64,000 nt of DNA, taken from contig JAFEKR010000003.1 in assembly GCA_019022495.1 (NCBI GenBank), positions 2,914,001 to 2,978,000 on the forward strand. The letters run 5' to 3'. The notes beneath the pieces were generated by a model. It was not told where the DNA came from. It was given only the letters and a program-made list of their open reading frames with translations, and searched no databases. Position numbers and translations under genes: made by a program. The stretch is from Epichloe hybrida (taxonomy: Eukaryota > Ascomycota > Sordariomycetes > Hypocreales > Clavicipitaceae). Position 1 is the stretch's first letter. Each line of letters begins with the position of its first letter. This document shows positions 23,801 to 36,346 of this stretch, piece after piece.

Positions 23801-26186
23801 ATGAACATCGGGATCCTCCGAGAGATTCACAATGCTGCCGAGGTAGTAAAAAAGACCCTCTGAAGTCTTGTATTTCTCGAAAAGATCAATCAGGCGGACA
23901 GGTCCGAGAAGCTCGGAGTACTTGGTGGCAATGTTCACAACAGACTGCAGGTTCTGGCGAATGTTGTGCTTCATCATGGCGTCAAGGCAATCGAGGGACT
24001 GCTCCACAGAAAGCTTGCCAAAGTAGTTGCTGAACCACTCAGGATTGAAGTTTGGGGTACCTGGGATGTTGACAATGACACGTTTGATGGCTTCGGGGTC
24101 CTCGTAGAGCTCGAGGGCCTTTTGAGGCAGGCCAGCTTGCTCGCAGAGCTGAGCAACACGAGCCTTGTCAAAGTGAGTGAACATGTCATTGCCCAAGATG
24201 GCTTCAGCGACCTGAGGGGCGTGCATCAAGTTCATCTCCAAGAGTCTAGTCTGCAGGCGGGCATGCTCAGGCTTGTTGTCTTTCAAGGCGTCCAATAAGA
24301 AAGCTGTTGCTTGCTGAACCATACCCTGAGATTGGAAGATGTCGCAGACTCGCTCCAGATCGACCAACGGGCCTTGATCGCTATTGGCCAGCGCGGTAGC
24401 GAAATCGCCACCTTTCTCAGGGTTGATGCGGATAATGTACTGCAAAAGCTGAATGTAATCGGGCTGGTATCCTGTCTGTGCGGTATACGGCAAGATCTTG
24501 TCGAATTGAGCAGTCTCGGCAAGACCAGCGACAACCTTCTGGGGAACGTTGGCCTTGAGGTAGATGCTCAAAGCCATGTCGACATCATAAGGTCGGACCA
24601 TGTCGCCTAGTTGCTCAGAGCAATCCAGCTTCCCATCTTTGAACCACTTCTCGAGGAGGTGCTTTCGGTTTTGCTGAAGAACAGGTGCGGCTAGCTCAAG
24701 AGTCTCGTGTCGGTTCAGGCCACCCTTGTCGAGGAGCAATCCAAAGTATTGGAGAGTGAATGTCATTTGGCCAGGTTGAGCTGGCAAACGCTTGAACTTC
24801 TCAATAGTTTCGGCAGTACGGAGGAACCCTCGCGGGGAGTTAGCCGCGATTTTGACTGCCTCCTGGTAGTTCCCAGAGTTGAAGAGCTGGTCGAACTGCT
24901 TCGCATAAAGGTTGTCCGCACCAGGCAGTCCAGCTCGGGAAGCCAGCTTGATGGCGATCTCGGTGTTTGCCGGGTTTTCGAGAAGATAGGGAATGATAGT
25001 TCTCTCATCGACGGTGACAAACAGAACTTGACCCTTGCGATTGATACTCACAAGACCGGCGGAGTCGTCGTCGGAACAGCTGGTGAAGATTGTCTCGCTC
25101 GAGATTCGATTCATAAATATCATAATGCCAGTCTCTAGGTCGTACAAATGAATGAAGCCGTACTTTGTGACCATGAAGATGACACCGTATTTTTGTGAGA
25201 TTTGCAGTGCAACGGGGAAGTCGTTTGTAGCCTCGGCAGGGAAAAAGATCTCGACCGCCTTCTTCTGGAAGACCGGGTTGGATTCGGCGTGATCGACTTC
25301 TACGACATGCAACTTGGCGCCGGTAGCTGTTCTAACCGCAAAACTGAACAATTTCGTGTCTTGGGGAGCCCCTTCCAGCCGCAAGGACCCAAACGCAGCA
25401 GCATGGCCCTCGATGGCTTGGCTGATGCCGCGGTCCTTTGAGTACAGTTGCATGGCACCGACCACACGTCCTTGTTGAGAGGAGATGCCGACTACAACCA
25501 TCCACTTGCCATCCCCGTTGGCACGGTAATTGATGATTTGGCAGCCCTAATGAGGAATGTACAAGTTAGTCCATGTGCCGCGAGATAGGAAGTAGTAGCG
25601 CGGAGAGGGGGAAAACGAACATTCAGGTTGGCATTTCGCTCAAACACCTTGGTGGGAGCGTCTTGCGCAGCATCGTGAACATCCCAGTGATAGACGCTGC
25701 TGGTTGTGACAAGACCGAGAGTGGATTCGCTGATCCACTTCCAGAACTGGACATCTTCGTTCATTGTGCAAGACTTGAGCTTCTTCTTCTGCTCCAGATC
25801 AAAGATTTGCAGCGTCCTTGACTGAGCCTTCAAGGCGATGATCTGCTTATTCCAGTGCATGATGGCACTGTCGGCCTTGATGGGCCGCCGCGTGACATTG
25901 TTGCCATTCTTCAGCTCAACGATCACGACCTCGGGCTGCGCAGCCTCGCTCTTTTTCTCGCGGATACACACATATGAATCGGATTCGAGTGTCTACATCG
26001 TGTTTGATTAGCGCCTGAAAAGAATCACGCTTTTTTTTCTTTCCTCGGCTTGCCAGCACAAATAAGGTGAAGCTGGTGGTGGTGGGGATGTGCACTTACG
26101 CAGGAGTTGAAGCTGATTGATTGCGTGTCCACTCCAACGTTAGCGAGCTGGACCAGCTCCTGAAACTTGATGGGCAAAGGCGCCAT
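20870..26186 (-). CDS. CHC1: Clathrin heavy chain
   Basis: Four exons on the minus strand: 26186-26100, 25992-25621, 25546-21314 and 21229-20870. All introns are GT-AG (107, 74 and 84 nt) and all joins are phase 0. Product 1683 aa, close to the ~1650-1680 usual for fungi. It begins MAPLPIKFQELVQL, the start of the N-terminal beta-propeller that binds adaptor clathrin-box motifs. Helical clathrin heavy-chain repeats fill most of residues ~540-1570, and the trimerisation region follows. The tail is Gln/Pro/Gly-rich and ends QPTGYGY, as is common in ascomycetes. Triskelia with light chains coat vesicles at the trans-Golgi, endosome and plasma membrane. Nothing is broken. Confidence 0.97.
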
Positions 26187-27176
26187 TGCGCCTGACTCGA
26201 CTTGCTATGTCAAGTGAGAAGCCGAGCAGTGAGGATGTGTATCGGCGCCGTTCGTCTTGATGCAATCGATGCTTTCAAGGAATCACACTTCGTTCGTGGC
26301 TGATCAGTCGATGGCAGTTCAAAGTGGGTGTCTAGTGACGACGTAAGGAGAACTTGGCGGAAGCTTCCATGCGCCGAGCGGTACGCGCAGGAAAGCACTT
26401 GCTCAACTGACAAAAGAGGGAAAAGCACTGAACAGCAAGTTATCGAGAGAGAAAGTGACAAAAGAGGGTGATGAGATGGCGTCCGTAACCTGCTGAGGTC
26501 AAGCAGACGGGTTGTTCGCGGGAGATTTGGAGGATGATTGTGTTGTTTGGGGAATTTAGTTAGGAGCAGAGAGTGATGAGTGTGTTGATCCCGGTTAGGC
26601 TATCTGTTCCTTCGCGACCTGGCTGGCCTGGCAGGCCGGCAAGGAAGGTGCGTGGGGCTGAATTTGTGGAAGTTGGCCAATGGAGCAGTGAGGGATTAAA
26701 GAAAGTCCGACCAAAAGACCAAGCAGTGAGCTTGAAGCTCATGGCCCAGATGGCTGGCACGTGCACCCCAAGGGCGGGTGAATGAATGACAGATAATTCG
26801 AAAGGGTGCGCAGAATACTTGGTAATACTGGTCGTCTATAAAAACCAGACTTCTTCGTGAGCATGGAATATCTGGTCTGCCGCCCAGCGATGTCCAGCCC
26901 GGAACCTCAACGGCGCAACAGCAAGGTATTTCGTCTTGCAGACCTGTTGCAGACCCGTCTTGCGTGGGCCAATGCCACAGTGTATGTAAGAGCTTCCCTC
27001 CATAGCTGTGCACTGGACCCTGTCACGCAGCCAATCACCCACCGTTCTGCCTCACCACCACCCCCACCCCCCCTGATCAGGCCGATAATTTGCCCGGATT
27101 CCCCAGACATCGCGCACCAAAGACTTCACCTACCTCGTTGTGTGCCCAGGATATAAAGAAAACCGACCCAGCACCT
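26187..27176. other. Divergent promoter region, CHC1 / FMP32-like
   Basis: 990 bp between divergent starts. A C-rich CCACCACCACCCCCACCCCCC tract lies near 27053-27075. No further gene was recognised. Confidence 0.5.
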
Positions 27177-28047
27177 ATGGCTGCCGAGATATTACCTCGA
27201 TTTCTTCTGCCCCGGCTAAGCTGGAGCGCTTCGCTCTCTGCTTCTCGTGCTGCGAGGCCGTCCACCGTCCTGTCAGGAGGAGGCAATACCGCTTCACGAT
27301 GGCATCACTCTCTGACGACTGCGAGATTCCATGAAGAGGCAAACCTCCGGCGGCGATCCGCATCGCAAAGAAGCCCAGTTTTGTCTCGGGCCTTTCACAC
27401 GACGGCGCAGCGGCAGCGAGACCATCACTTTGACACGCTCAAGTTCGTCAAGCGTCTACAAGGAGAAGGGTTCACGGAAGAGCAGTCCGTGGCCATGATG
27501 AAGGTGCTCAACGACGTGATTGAGGAAAGGTAGGCGCCGTTCGCCCCCCCTTCCCAGACGCCGCCAAAAACAAAGCCGAATCAGTGAAGTTTTCTCACAG
27601 TGTCTCTCTCCCATTAGCATTCAAAATTTGACTCGCACAATGGTTCTTCGGGAAGACTCGGCCAAAGCAACGTACACTCAAAAGGTCGACTTTGCAAAGC
27701 TGCGCTCAGAGCTTCTGTCGGCAGACAGCACCGAGTCCAATACAACGCGGAGCTCTCACGAGCGTCTGAACAACGACATCGCCAAGCTTAGCAGTCGTCT
27801 TCGGGATGAAATCTCACGGACACAGGCCAGCGTGCGGCTTGACCTGAATTTGGAAAAGGGACGCATTCGCGAGGAGGCTGTTGGGCAGGAGCTCAAGATC
27901 AAAGAGACGGAGACCAAGATTGAGCAGGAGGTGGCGGCGTTACGGGAGAAACTGGAGCAGGTCAAGTTCCAGACATTGCAGTGGCTGATGGGTGTGTGCA
28001 CTGGTTTCGCGGCGTTGATGTTGGGTGCTTGGAGATTGCTCATGTGA
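27177..28047 (+). CDS. DUF1640/CCDC90 mitochondrial protein, FMP32-like
   Basis: Exons 27177-27529 and 27618-28047; the 88-nt intron runs from GTAGGC to ATTAG. The join gives VIEESIQNL and a product of 260 aa. The first ~75 residues are Arg/Ser/Ala-rich and end near RAFHTTA, typical of a mitochondrial targeting sequence. HHFDTLKFVKRLQGEGFTEEQ is the start of the DUF1640 (CCDC90/MCUR1) domain. A long coiled coil follows at about 150-235, then one membrane segment at the very C terminus. Yeast Fmp32 is a mitochondrial inner-membrane protein linked to cytochrome oxidase assembly. Animal MCUR1 is linked to the calcium uniporter. The exact role of this copy is inferred from family only. Confidence 0.9.
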
Positions 28048-28926
28048 GGGATGCTCTGCGATGGGTGAAGAACGAGGCAGCAGCGGTTGTAAAGAGGCGG
28101 GCGCTGTTGCGACGTGTTTGGATCGATTGATTCTGACGACATCTTCGGTGATCAGAATCACCCGTGTTGAAGCACATCGAGGCGAAATCGTTCAGTTGCT
28201 GCACACGGGCCGATGTTGTGTGCGGGTACATATGGAGAGACGCAGCCAACCAGGCCTCAGCTTGACTGACGTGCTGGTAATTATTGGTAGTTTCCGATGT
28301 CACCCCTGTGCATATATATATATACAAGCGATCCTAGAAAGAATCGAAAAGGGGGTGACGCTTGACACTAACAGAGTGCCATGTCTCTGATTGTTTCAGG
28401 GAGGGAAGCATTGCATTTCTGACACTGACTGCATCGTCTCCGCCCCTCCTCCACAATCCTCACAACTGAAACCAGAATGAATAATTGCACCTGCTCCGCA
28501 ATGCTAGCTTCTAACAGGAGACAGGAGAGACCACGACACCTTGCACTTTTATCTATCATTAATTATCAATTGGGGAAAGAACTTCAAGAACTTGAGATTG
28601 TAGGCTATTTAATACTTTCGCCTTTTTTAAAAAAAAAGGGAGTGCGGGCGGTCCAATCTTTGACCACATGTGAATAAAGGACGTTCCAAAAGGCATGGCA
28701 CTAATAAATGCACACAACACCTAAATTTTTTCATTATCAAAAAGCCGAGGTGAGGAAGATGCATAAGTTCACATCAAGCTACACGATCAAATCAGTCCAC
28801 GCTATGGATTCATTTTCATTGCGTTGGCCATCAAAAACAGCATGTACTGACATCCTTCGTCGTAGGTATTTCCATGCTTATTTAGTTTATCGTCTAATGC
28901 AGTGCCAACCTAGGCCTATACTCAAG
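28048..28926. other. Convergent spacer, FMP32-like / CCH1
   Basis: 879 bp with a short (TA)n run near 28313-28324 and an A-rich tract near 28627. No gene was recognised. Confidence 0.5.
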
Positions 28927-31900
28927 CTATCCAAGGTCCCCGAACCGGTAAGATCCCCTCTCGGGTCTCCGTAAGGTTGCACTTCGCCGTATACTTTCCA
29001 TCCAGATGGAATCATCAAGCATATCCCGAGCTTCGAGTGGACTCACGGAGCAATCTTGACCGTTTGGCTCAGACACAAACTTTTGCTGCGACTCAGGCTC
29101 ATACAACTCGAAACTGAAACCAGACGTGCTTCCCTGCCGCGAATGTGCCACATGTGAGGATTGAGGATGGCTAAGGGGGTGTTGATATGTGGTGTCATGG
29201 AGACTCAATTCGGTTGAGCTGGGTGCATTATAATGGCTAGCACCTTCTCCTGCACTTAAATGTGTCCATCGTGGCTGCTCGCCGCTGCGTCTCTGGCTCC
29301 TTTGACTGATGCCGTCAACGGATTGATCATCCACGAGGATATGAGGTATTGTGACTTGAGGGATGATAGGCATTCGGGAAGCCCGTTTGTTCTCCATATG
29401 TTTCTTAAATCTCCTGGACCAGTAACTGAAAAGCAAACAGTTAGATCTCATAATTGACCACCAGTCTTTCTTCCTCACATAATTTGCAAGTCCCACTTAC
29501 AGAGTATCGAAAAATCCTTGAACTACTTTGCGTCGGATTTCTTCGTCAACACGTTGCAACCGGGCTCTTCGCCGTAAAAATTCTTCGAGTCTACTCAGTT
29601 TTAGTTAGCGCTTGCTTCCTTGTTCGGTCACAGCCCACGACTCACTTCAAGCTCTTGTTGTCATTGATGATGTTGTAATGAGCAAGAATCAGAAGCACAT
29701 CTGTAAAGGCTATGCCTTTATCTGGGTCGGCTGACGCCAGGACTTCCCCAAAAAATATTTTGAACCGACGGCGTCTTTCGCGTATTCTTCCCACGTCCAA
29801 CTGAGATAGTCGTTGATTGAGTCTGTCCAAATCAATATCGCCATCGGGTTTCATCGTGGCGATGGACATATGTCGAGCTGATTTTGAGTCGTCGCGGACA
29901 TCTTCGAGAATCTGAGCGATAGAGTCTTCTGGCTGATAAATCCGCATCTGAAACACGCCAGAAAGTTCTCCGAGCAGCCTTGGAAAATGTTCCTTGGAAA
30001 TGAATCCCGTTCCCGCTGGATCCACGCTTCGCCAAGCCTCTTTAAATCGCCGAATTTCGTCACGGTCAACGACAGACACGCCGCTCGACCGCTGATAGAC
30101 ATAACTGAAGCTCTCGTAAATCAAAGAGACGAATAGGTTGACAAAGATATACATGCTGATTATGTTCCATGCAACAAACAGAAACCGTGCCCAAGCTTTA
30201 CTGCCACAATCACTATCGAAGAACTTACTCTCCTCTACACAAAGAGGTGGCCGGATCTCGGCATAGTCTTCCATAATCTGATTCCATCCTTCGCCTAAAC
30301 TCATCCTGAAGAGCAGAATGAGTGCTTTTGGTACACTTCGAAAGTTAATGTCGGCTGTCTCATGGTCCCCAAAGCGGGTAAGGCTAAATGCTTGGGTCAT
30401 AGCAATGGCGAAAACGAGAAAGCAAACAAGCCAGGTGGCTAGTAAATTGCTTATAATCGTCAAGCTAGCTGCAGCAGTTTTGAAGAGTTGATCCAATGCA
30501 TCATTTCTAGGTATTAAAAGCAGCACAATAGCCACAAGGAAGAATTTGTGCAATTGAACTGACGCGTCCGCCCGGGAGTCGGCAATCATCAACGCCATGG
30601 TGGCCACGAAAGCGCCGGAAACAGAGATGAGGGAATATAAGTCCCAAGAGCTCTTTCGGAAGCGTGCCCATCCAAGACCGAAAATTCGAATGGCAATGTT
30701 ACTCAGATATGTCAGAATGAAGAATAGAAACAAAACTTCTCGAGTCTTTGTCCACCAAAATGGTTCAGAACTGAATTCTACCATGAGGAGGAGGAGGTGA
30801 AAGACGAGGACAATGGTGATGGCTTGGTACCACTTCCCACGCTTCTCGATCGCTCTCTTATGACACCACTTTTTCCAACTCTTTTCACTTTCGTTATAAG
30901 AGCTTTTTGACGGCGATATCTGGCGGAGCAACTTGCGGAGTTCTAACCAAGATCGTTGTTCGGCTGTGAGGAAGGCCACCCCTGTCTGTTCAGTGTAGTT
31001 TCTCATGAAAACTGAGATAAACAGAGTAAGGACAAAAACGGTAGCCATCAGGTTGAATATGACGAAGAAAATCGCGTTGCCTTGTGCAGACAAAGCTTGA
31101 GGCTGCATGCCCCGTCCTACAATGGCTTGAGCAGCGAAAGACACATCGGTCCAGCCTTCTTGACTAACAATTTGGAACAATGTGAAGAGAGATGACCCGA
31201 AATTGTCGAAATTAAAATAAGAATTAGAAGCGACTCGGGGGACCAGCATTGGCCAGTCACTACTGAAAGGCGAGCTGCTGTACTCACCGAAGCATGCATC
31301 AAGCGTCTCTATGTTGCCAGAGTCATTACAAGCCACCATCAATCCATTGAATAGATTTAGTCCATAAATTGCGAAAGGTATCAGCAACGATAATGATATA
31401 AGCGCAGCCTAATGAGTGACAGCAGTTAGCTCTTATGTTTCTTGACGTGAGGACGGGCGAAGGCTCGCACGTGAGACTTACCCCAGTGAGCTTCCACCAA
31501 CCGACAATGATCAACGAATGGAATGTATCCCTGGCACTATCGCTAACGTTGAGTAAACGAAGAGCTCGCAGTGCCTTGAAGGCCCCGACAGCTCTAGAGA
31601 TAGCACCGTCATTGATCAACAGCGTTATTACGTTGATCCACAGTGTTATCAGTACAATGCCGTCTATGAAACCCCAAGAGCTGCGCATATATGCATTTGG
31701 AGACCAAAACAGCCCATCTGCCACGCTTTTGATGATTGCTTCGATAGTGAAGACTGACGTAAACGCCAAATCTGTCCAAACATACCAGTTCCAAGTATTG
31801 AAGGGGTGTTGCTCTCTATACTCTTTCTGATATAGTGGTGTTGTGACACATGCTAAAATAACCATTGCAACCACAACAGCATAGACGAAAGCCGAGAATG

Positions 31901-34900
31901 AGTACCATGCTATTTTGTTAGGCTCCACGCCATCAAATCGTTCTGGGCCTCTGGCTGGGCCAACGATTCGCTGACACATACGGCGAAGTGGATGCTTGGG
32001 CTTGAAAAGATACAGCGAATCGTTGTACCGTGGATGACGCGCAAGATACTCCCGTTGTGCTTTTCGCCTCGCCGATGTTGCCGAAACAGCTTGCCTAGCC
32101 ATCTGGCGTGGGTCCAGAGTATCATTTGGGCCATCGAATCGAATGTTGGAATAAAAAGGATTTGGATCTTTGTTTTTCAACTTGTTCATCAGTCGACTCC
32201 AGAACTTGGCAATCATGCCCGACTTGACATCGTCACCGAACAGGGTGGTGGTACTTCTATGGGGCATGCCCCCCCCGTTATCGTCGAGACGCCCTGCAGC
32301 ATCGTCGTCGAGAAAGTCTCGCACAACAGCATCTTTGAGAAGCATTTCCATCATTGCAGGCCCATAATCTAACGGGTCACGGCGCCGGCGAGATCTTCCG
32401 AGGCTGAAAATTGTTGACAAAGTCAAATTGCTGGGGTTGTGTCCCAATTCTTTTCTTTGTAGGAAGGCTTTCACTTGTTCCAACCTTTTTTCATCTTCCG
32501 AGACGTCGAAGTTCTCTTGAATGACGGCGATAAACATATTGACGAGAATCAGAAAGGAAAGGATGAACCAGCCTATTAGAAAGATCGCCCCGACCCAAGC
32601 GGTGTGAAATGCTTTCGACCGGGATGTGACGGAATACAAGATTTCGGTCCAGTTTTCGCTAGATAGTATCTGATACATGCCAAGAAACGAGTTATATATC
32701 GAGAAGAAGGAAATTCTGACGAATTCACCTCCCTCATCCATGGGGATTTGACCACGGAAAAGCTGAGACGCAAGTATAGCAACTAGGAAGGTCATCAGAA
32801 ACACAAAGAGCATCAAGTTTGCGATACCTGCTGCGTTTCCTAGCACGAGCAAAATGAGCTTGCGAGTCACTGGGACTGCTAGCACAATTCTGTAAACTCG
32901 AAGAATTTGAAACACTGTGAGCCACTGGTATGCTCGGGTGCCCTGAATGGGTGGTAGTAGTATTATGGTAGTCACCAAGGCAAAGGTGATGTCAAATAGG
33001 TTGCGCCAACTCCGGTGAAACCCACGCCTATCCGAGGCCAGTCTGATAGAGACGTCTAAGTCAAGAAGAATAGTGGTGATAATTTCTGCCACAATAATGA
33101 GCTTCTCCCGGTCATAGGACATCCTAGAACTTCTCAAGGACTGACAGAGCAGCCCAAAGGTTATGACCAAGACCCAAAATGCTGAGGTCTTATCATAAAG
33201 TCGTTGCAATTTTGTAGCTTTGCGAAGGCGTCCAACCTGACGAGGTTGGACGAATGGCTCGGCTTCTGCGGTGAATGCACTGGACTTACTCTCTTCTCGA
33301 ATCACTTGAAACGATGAGGTGATCACAGCGATGAGAAGGTTTGTTAACCACAGTAACATGATCATTATCCCGGCTCCAAAGAACAAAGCTGCTTGCAGGT
33401 AATCTGACGCCATCGTGTGATACATTAGATCGGAAAATGTATTGGCACTTATGATAACGAATACAAGCTCTAGTGAGTTGGCAATGTTGTCGAAGTTGAC
33501 CGTGCCGTTGTATGGATTTTTCTGTTGAAGACAAATGGAGCCGCGAGGACAGATGAATCCTTTTCCATCACCAGCACCGTTTACCAGGCCGTCCAATGAT
33601 TCAGGGGCACTGAACTTCACCCATGGTAAAGTCTTCCCTGTTTGGTTGTCTAAATGCCCTCCACAAAATTCCTTTTCATGAGTATATGTTGCTGAAAAGT
33701 TCGTGGGATCCATCGGATCTAGCCAAACGCACTGACGGCTTAAACTGGACTTGAAACTCTGTATGCCGATGATTGCGAATAGCAACCAAAAGAAGCCCAC
33801 CAAAAATGCGATTCGAACAAGTAACGGGGCAGCTTTTTTAAGACTCCTCAGGATAATCTGTTCATAAAAATAATCAGTTGATAGTGTAAGGTGAAGGTAC
33901 TTGGTTTCGAAGAAGCTTACAGCAGTTCCATGTGTTAGCGCCAGAAGCCGTAATATCCGTAAACAACTCAACATTTTAAACAAGTAAAAGCGGCGCTGAC
34001 TTTCAACACCAGATATGCCCAGGAATAGAGAAATCCAGAATGAGATGACGGCTACAAAATCCAGACGATTGAATGAATGTCGCAGGAAGGCCCGGCGAGC
34101 CAGCTGATACCGTTGCTGCTCTTCCATTGTTGAGGGCAGCGACTGCTGACCTTGCATCAATGTCGTGAGGGAACGTGAAAATGCTGATTGATGTGGGTCT
34201 AGTTGACGATGTTCTTTGACTGACTTTTGTCGCTGTGGTCTAAACGCGGTTCGGTACTGTTCGACGATAGCGGCACGTATTCCTTTTTTTCGATCGATGG
34301 TGCTGTACTCGGCTGCGTTCAGAAACAATCCGGAAACAACAACGCGAGCCATGAGTTCCACTGTGAACACCATGAAGAGCCCCAGCATGATCCAATCTAT
34401 AGATTGCTTTCCCCATCGGTCCGGACGCTGATTACCATTGACAAAGACATTAGGAGCTGACTCTATGGCGAGTAGAATCGCTTGAAGAACAATGAGAACC
34501 AAAATGAAAGGCTCGGTATAAGGATTGACCAATAAGTCACAGAACCATAACCTCAGTCGGCTTTCGGACGAAAAAAGGCATAGGGAATGCCCTTTGAGTA
34601 AGTTAGGTGTTGCTACTTGGGTCGGAGCATCTCTTGCTTGCGCTGAAGCCTGGCCCTTTTCGGGTTCCATTTGCGTTGTTTGTGAATGGTAAGAAGTATC
34701 GACGAGCATAGAGTTAGCAGGGCTACGCTCTCCGTCATATCCAGAACCTTTCGGGGAGCGAGAGCGAGAGTGACGTCTCGACGATTGACGGTCAATCATT
34801 TCGCTTTCGCCGCTGATATTTACCACTCGTTGCGACATGGCTCGAACAATGGAGCTAGCGCGAAGCAAGGCGCCGGTCGTCGAGGAGGCCCCAGAGGCTC

Positions 34901-35513
34901 GGTACTCGGTAGGATTCAAAGACAGCCCGTATTGGGATTGTCTTCCACGGGATGGCTCATAGGGCGACTGAAGATGGCGCCCTGAGCTACTAGAGGGGTG
35001 AGCTTTGGCTGCGCCAATTCCAATATCCGATACAGTTCGGAAGCTATCTCGGTGTTTATTATCATCACCCGCCGATAGAGATCCTGACATGGATTGGGCG
35101 CCTGCAGTGAGGGGTATTCTGTCGGAATCATCGTAGTCCACATTGGTGGTTTCTTCAATGTATGTCGAACCGTCGAGAATTCCTTTCAAAGGCTGTAATG
35201 GATCGTGTTGTCCCGAAGTGGATGATTGGAAATCAGGTGGTAAAGCAGCCTGTAGAACAGCGGGATCTATCGGTAGCCCTGTGCCAGTCCCATTGTTAGT
35301 TGGGGATGGTGGTGTGCACCAATAATTTGACATGGCTTGGCCATCACCGACGCTCGACGTGTCTGCAGCATGCTCTTGTTGGAACTGGGACACAGCATGC
35401 AGGCTAGGTCTCTGCTGGTCGCTGGCTAGATCCGATGATGAGAGCAGGTTTTGGAGAGCGATAGACTGTCGACGTTGCGACTGCTCGCTATCATTGGGTT
35501 TGCTCGAAGCCAT
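28927..35513 (-). CDS. CCH1: Voltage-gated-type calcium channel alpha subunit Cch1
   Basis: Five exons on the minus strand: 35513-33921, 33857-31482, 31408-29646, 29590-29501 and 29425-28927. They total 6321 nt (2106 aa). The 63-nt intron 33858-33920 is a multiple of three and has no stop, but it has GTAAGC and ACAG ends. Removing it restores the run HGTA-IILRSLKKAAPLLV. There are four six-helix repeats. Pore loops read SANTFSD (about residue 667), SSENWTE (about 930), SQEGWTD (about 1407) and LGEGWNQ (about 1696), so the first filter position is Asn and the others Glu. An EF-hand-like segment (VDPAGTGFISKEHF) lies near 1770-1800, then a cytosolic tail. With Mid1 it forms the high-affinity Ca2+ uptake system at the plasma membrane. 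Confidence 0.95.
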
Positions 35514-36346
35514 GGGTCGTGAGTCGTCGACTGGTCCAAGAACGATTACGTGGCGAGAGTCCAGCCCAGCATCACGATGTCAGAAGTCCTAGAGTGGAGG
35601 AGCCGGAGCGAAACATGCTTTGATGCAGCTATGACACTAGTCAGATATTGTTGAGAGAAGCAATGATTGGTGATGACACCTGTTGTTTTTGCGTATGTCC
35701 TCTCGACAGGTTGCATATGGCGTGAGAAATTCAAAAGACGATGGTTATTAGGATGGCTGCAATATTATGGAGAATACATCACAGATTCGAATATCCCTAT
35801 GAAACGTGCCTGCACAGTGCTGTTGGGGCCTCACCAATGGTGTAGCGACAGCTCCAGTACAGTGTGACTTGACTGCCACATCTGACCCCTGTCCAAGGCT
35901 GGGGCAAGGCTGAGGCAAGCTAGGCCTCATTCAAATGCCTGATCGTGTCTTGCCGGGTAAGATGGCGAGTGTGAAACAGCTGCGAAAAAATCGCTGCTGA
36001 CTAATGTGTTGCAACGTGGATGATGCGGCCATGATCTCTGCTATTTGGCGCAACAGTAATCTGTGCATAGTGATAGAGTACTCTGTATCACTGTGTTCTT
36101 TCATCGAGGCTACTGGACGAATCAGTATAGTGTTAAAGCCTTGTCGCACAGTGACGTATGTACACTCCATCGGGACGTACGCCAGGTTTGTACGGAGTAT
36201 ACCTAATTTTATGTGGCGCGTTTTACTGGCTCACCACCCTTATTATAAATATTTATTCTACAGTCGCCAGAGTACGTGCACACACTGCAGAGACCATTGC
36301 CCTTCCACCCAGCTCCTTTGTTAGCAAAAAAAACAACCGTGTCAAG
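35514..36346. other. Divergent promoter region, CCH1 / DDT-PHD gene
   Basis: 833 bp between divergent starts. A TACGGAGTA copy lies at 36191 and the variant TACTCTGTA near 36079. No gene was seen. Confidence 0.5.
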
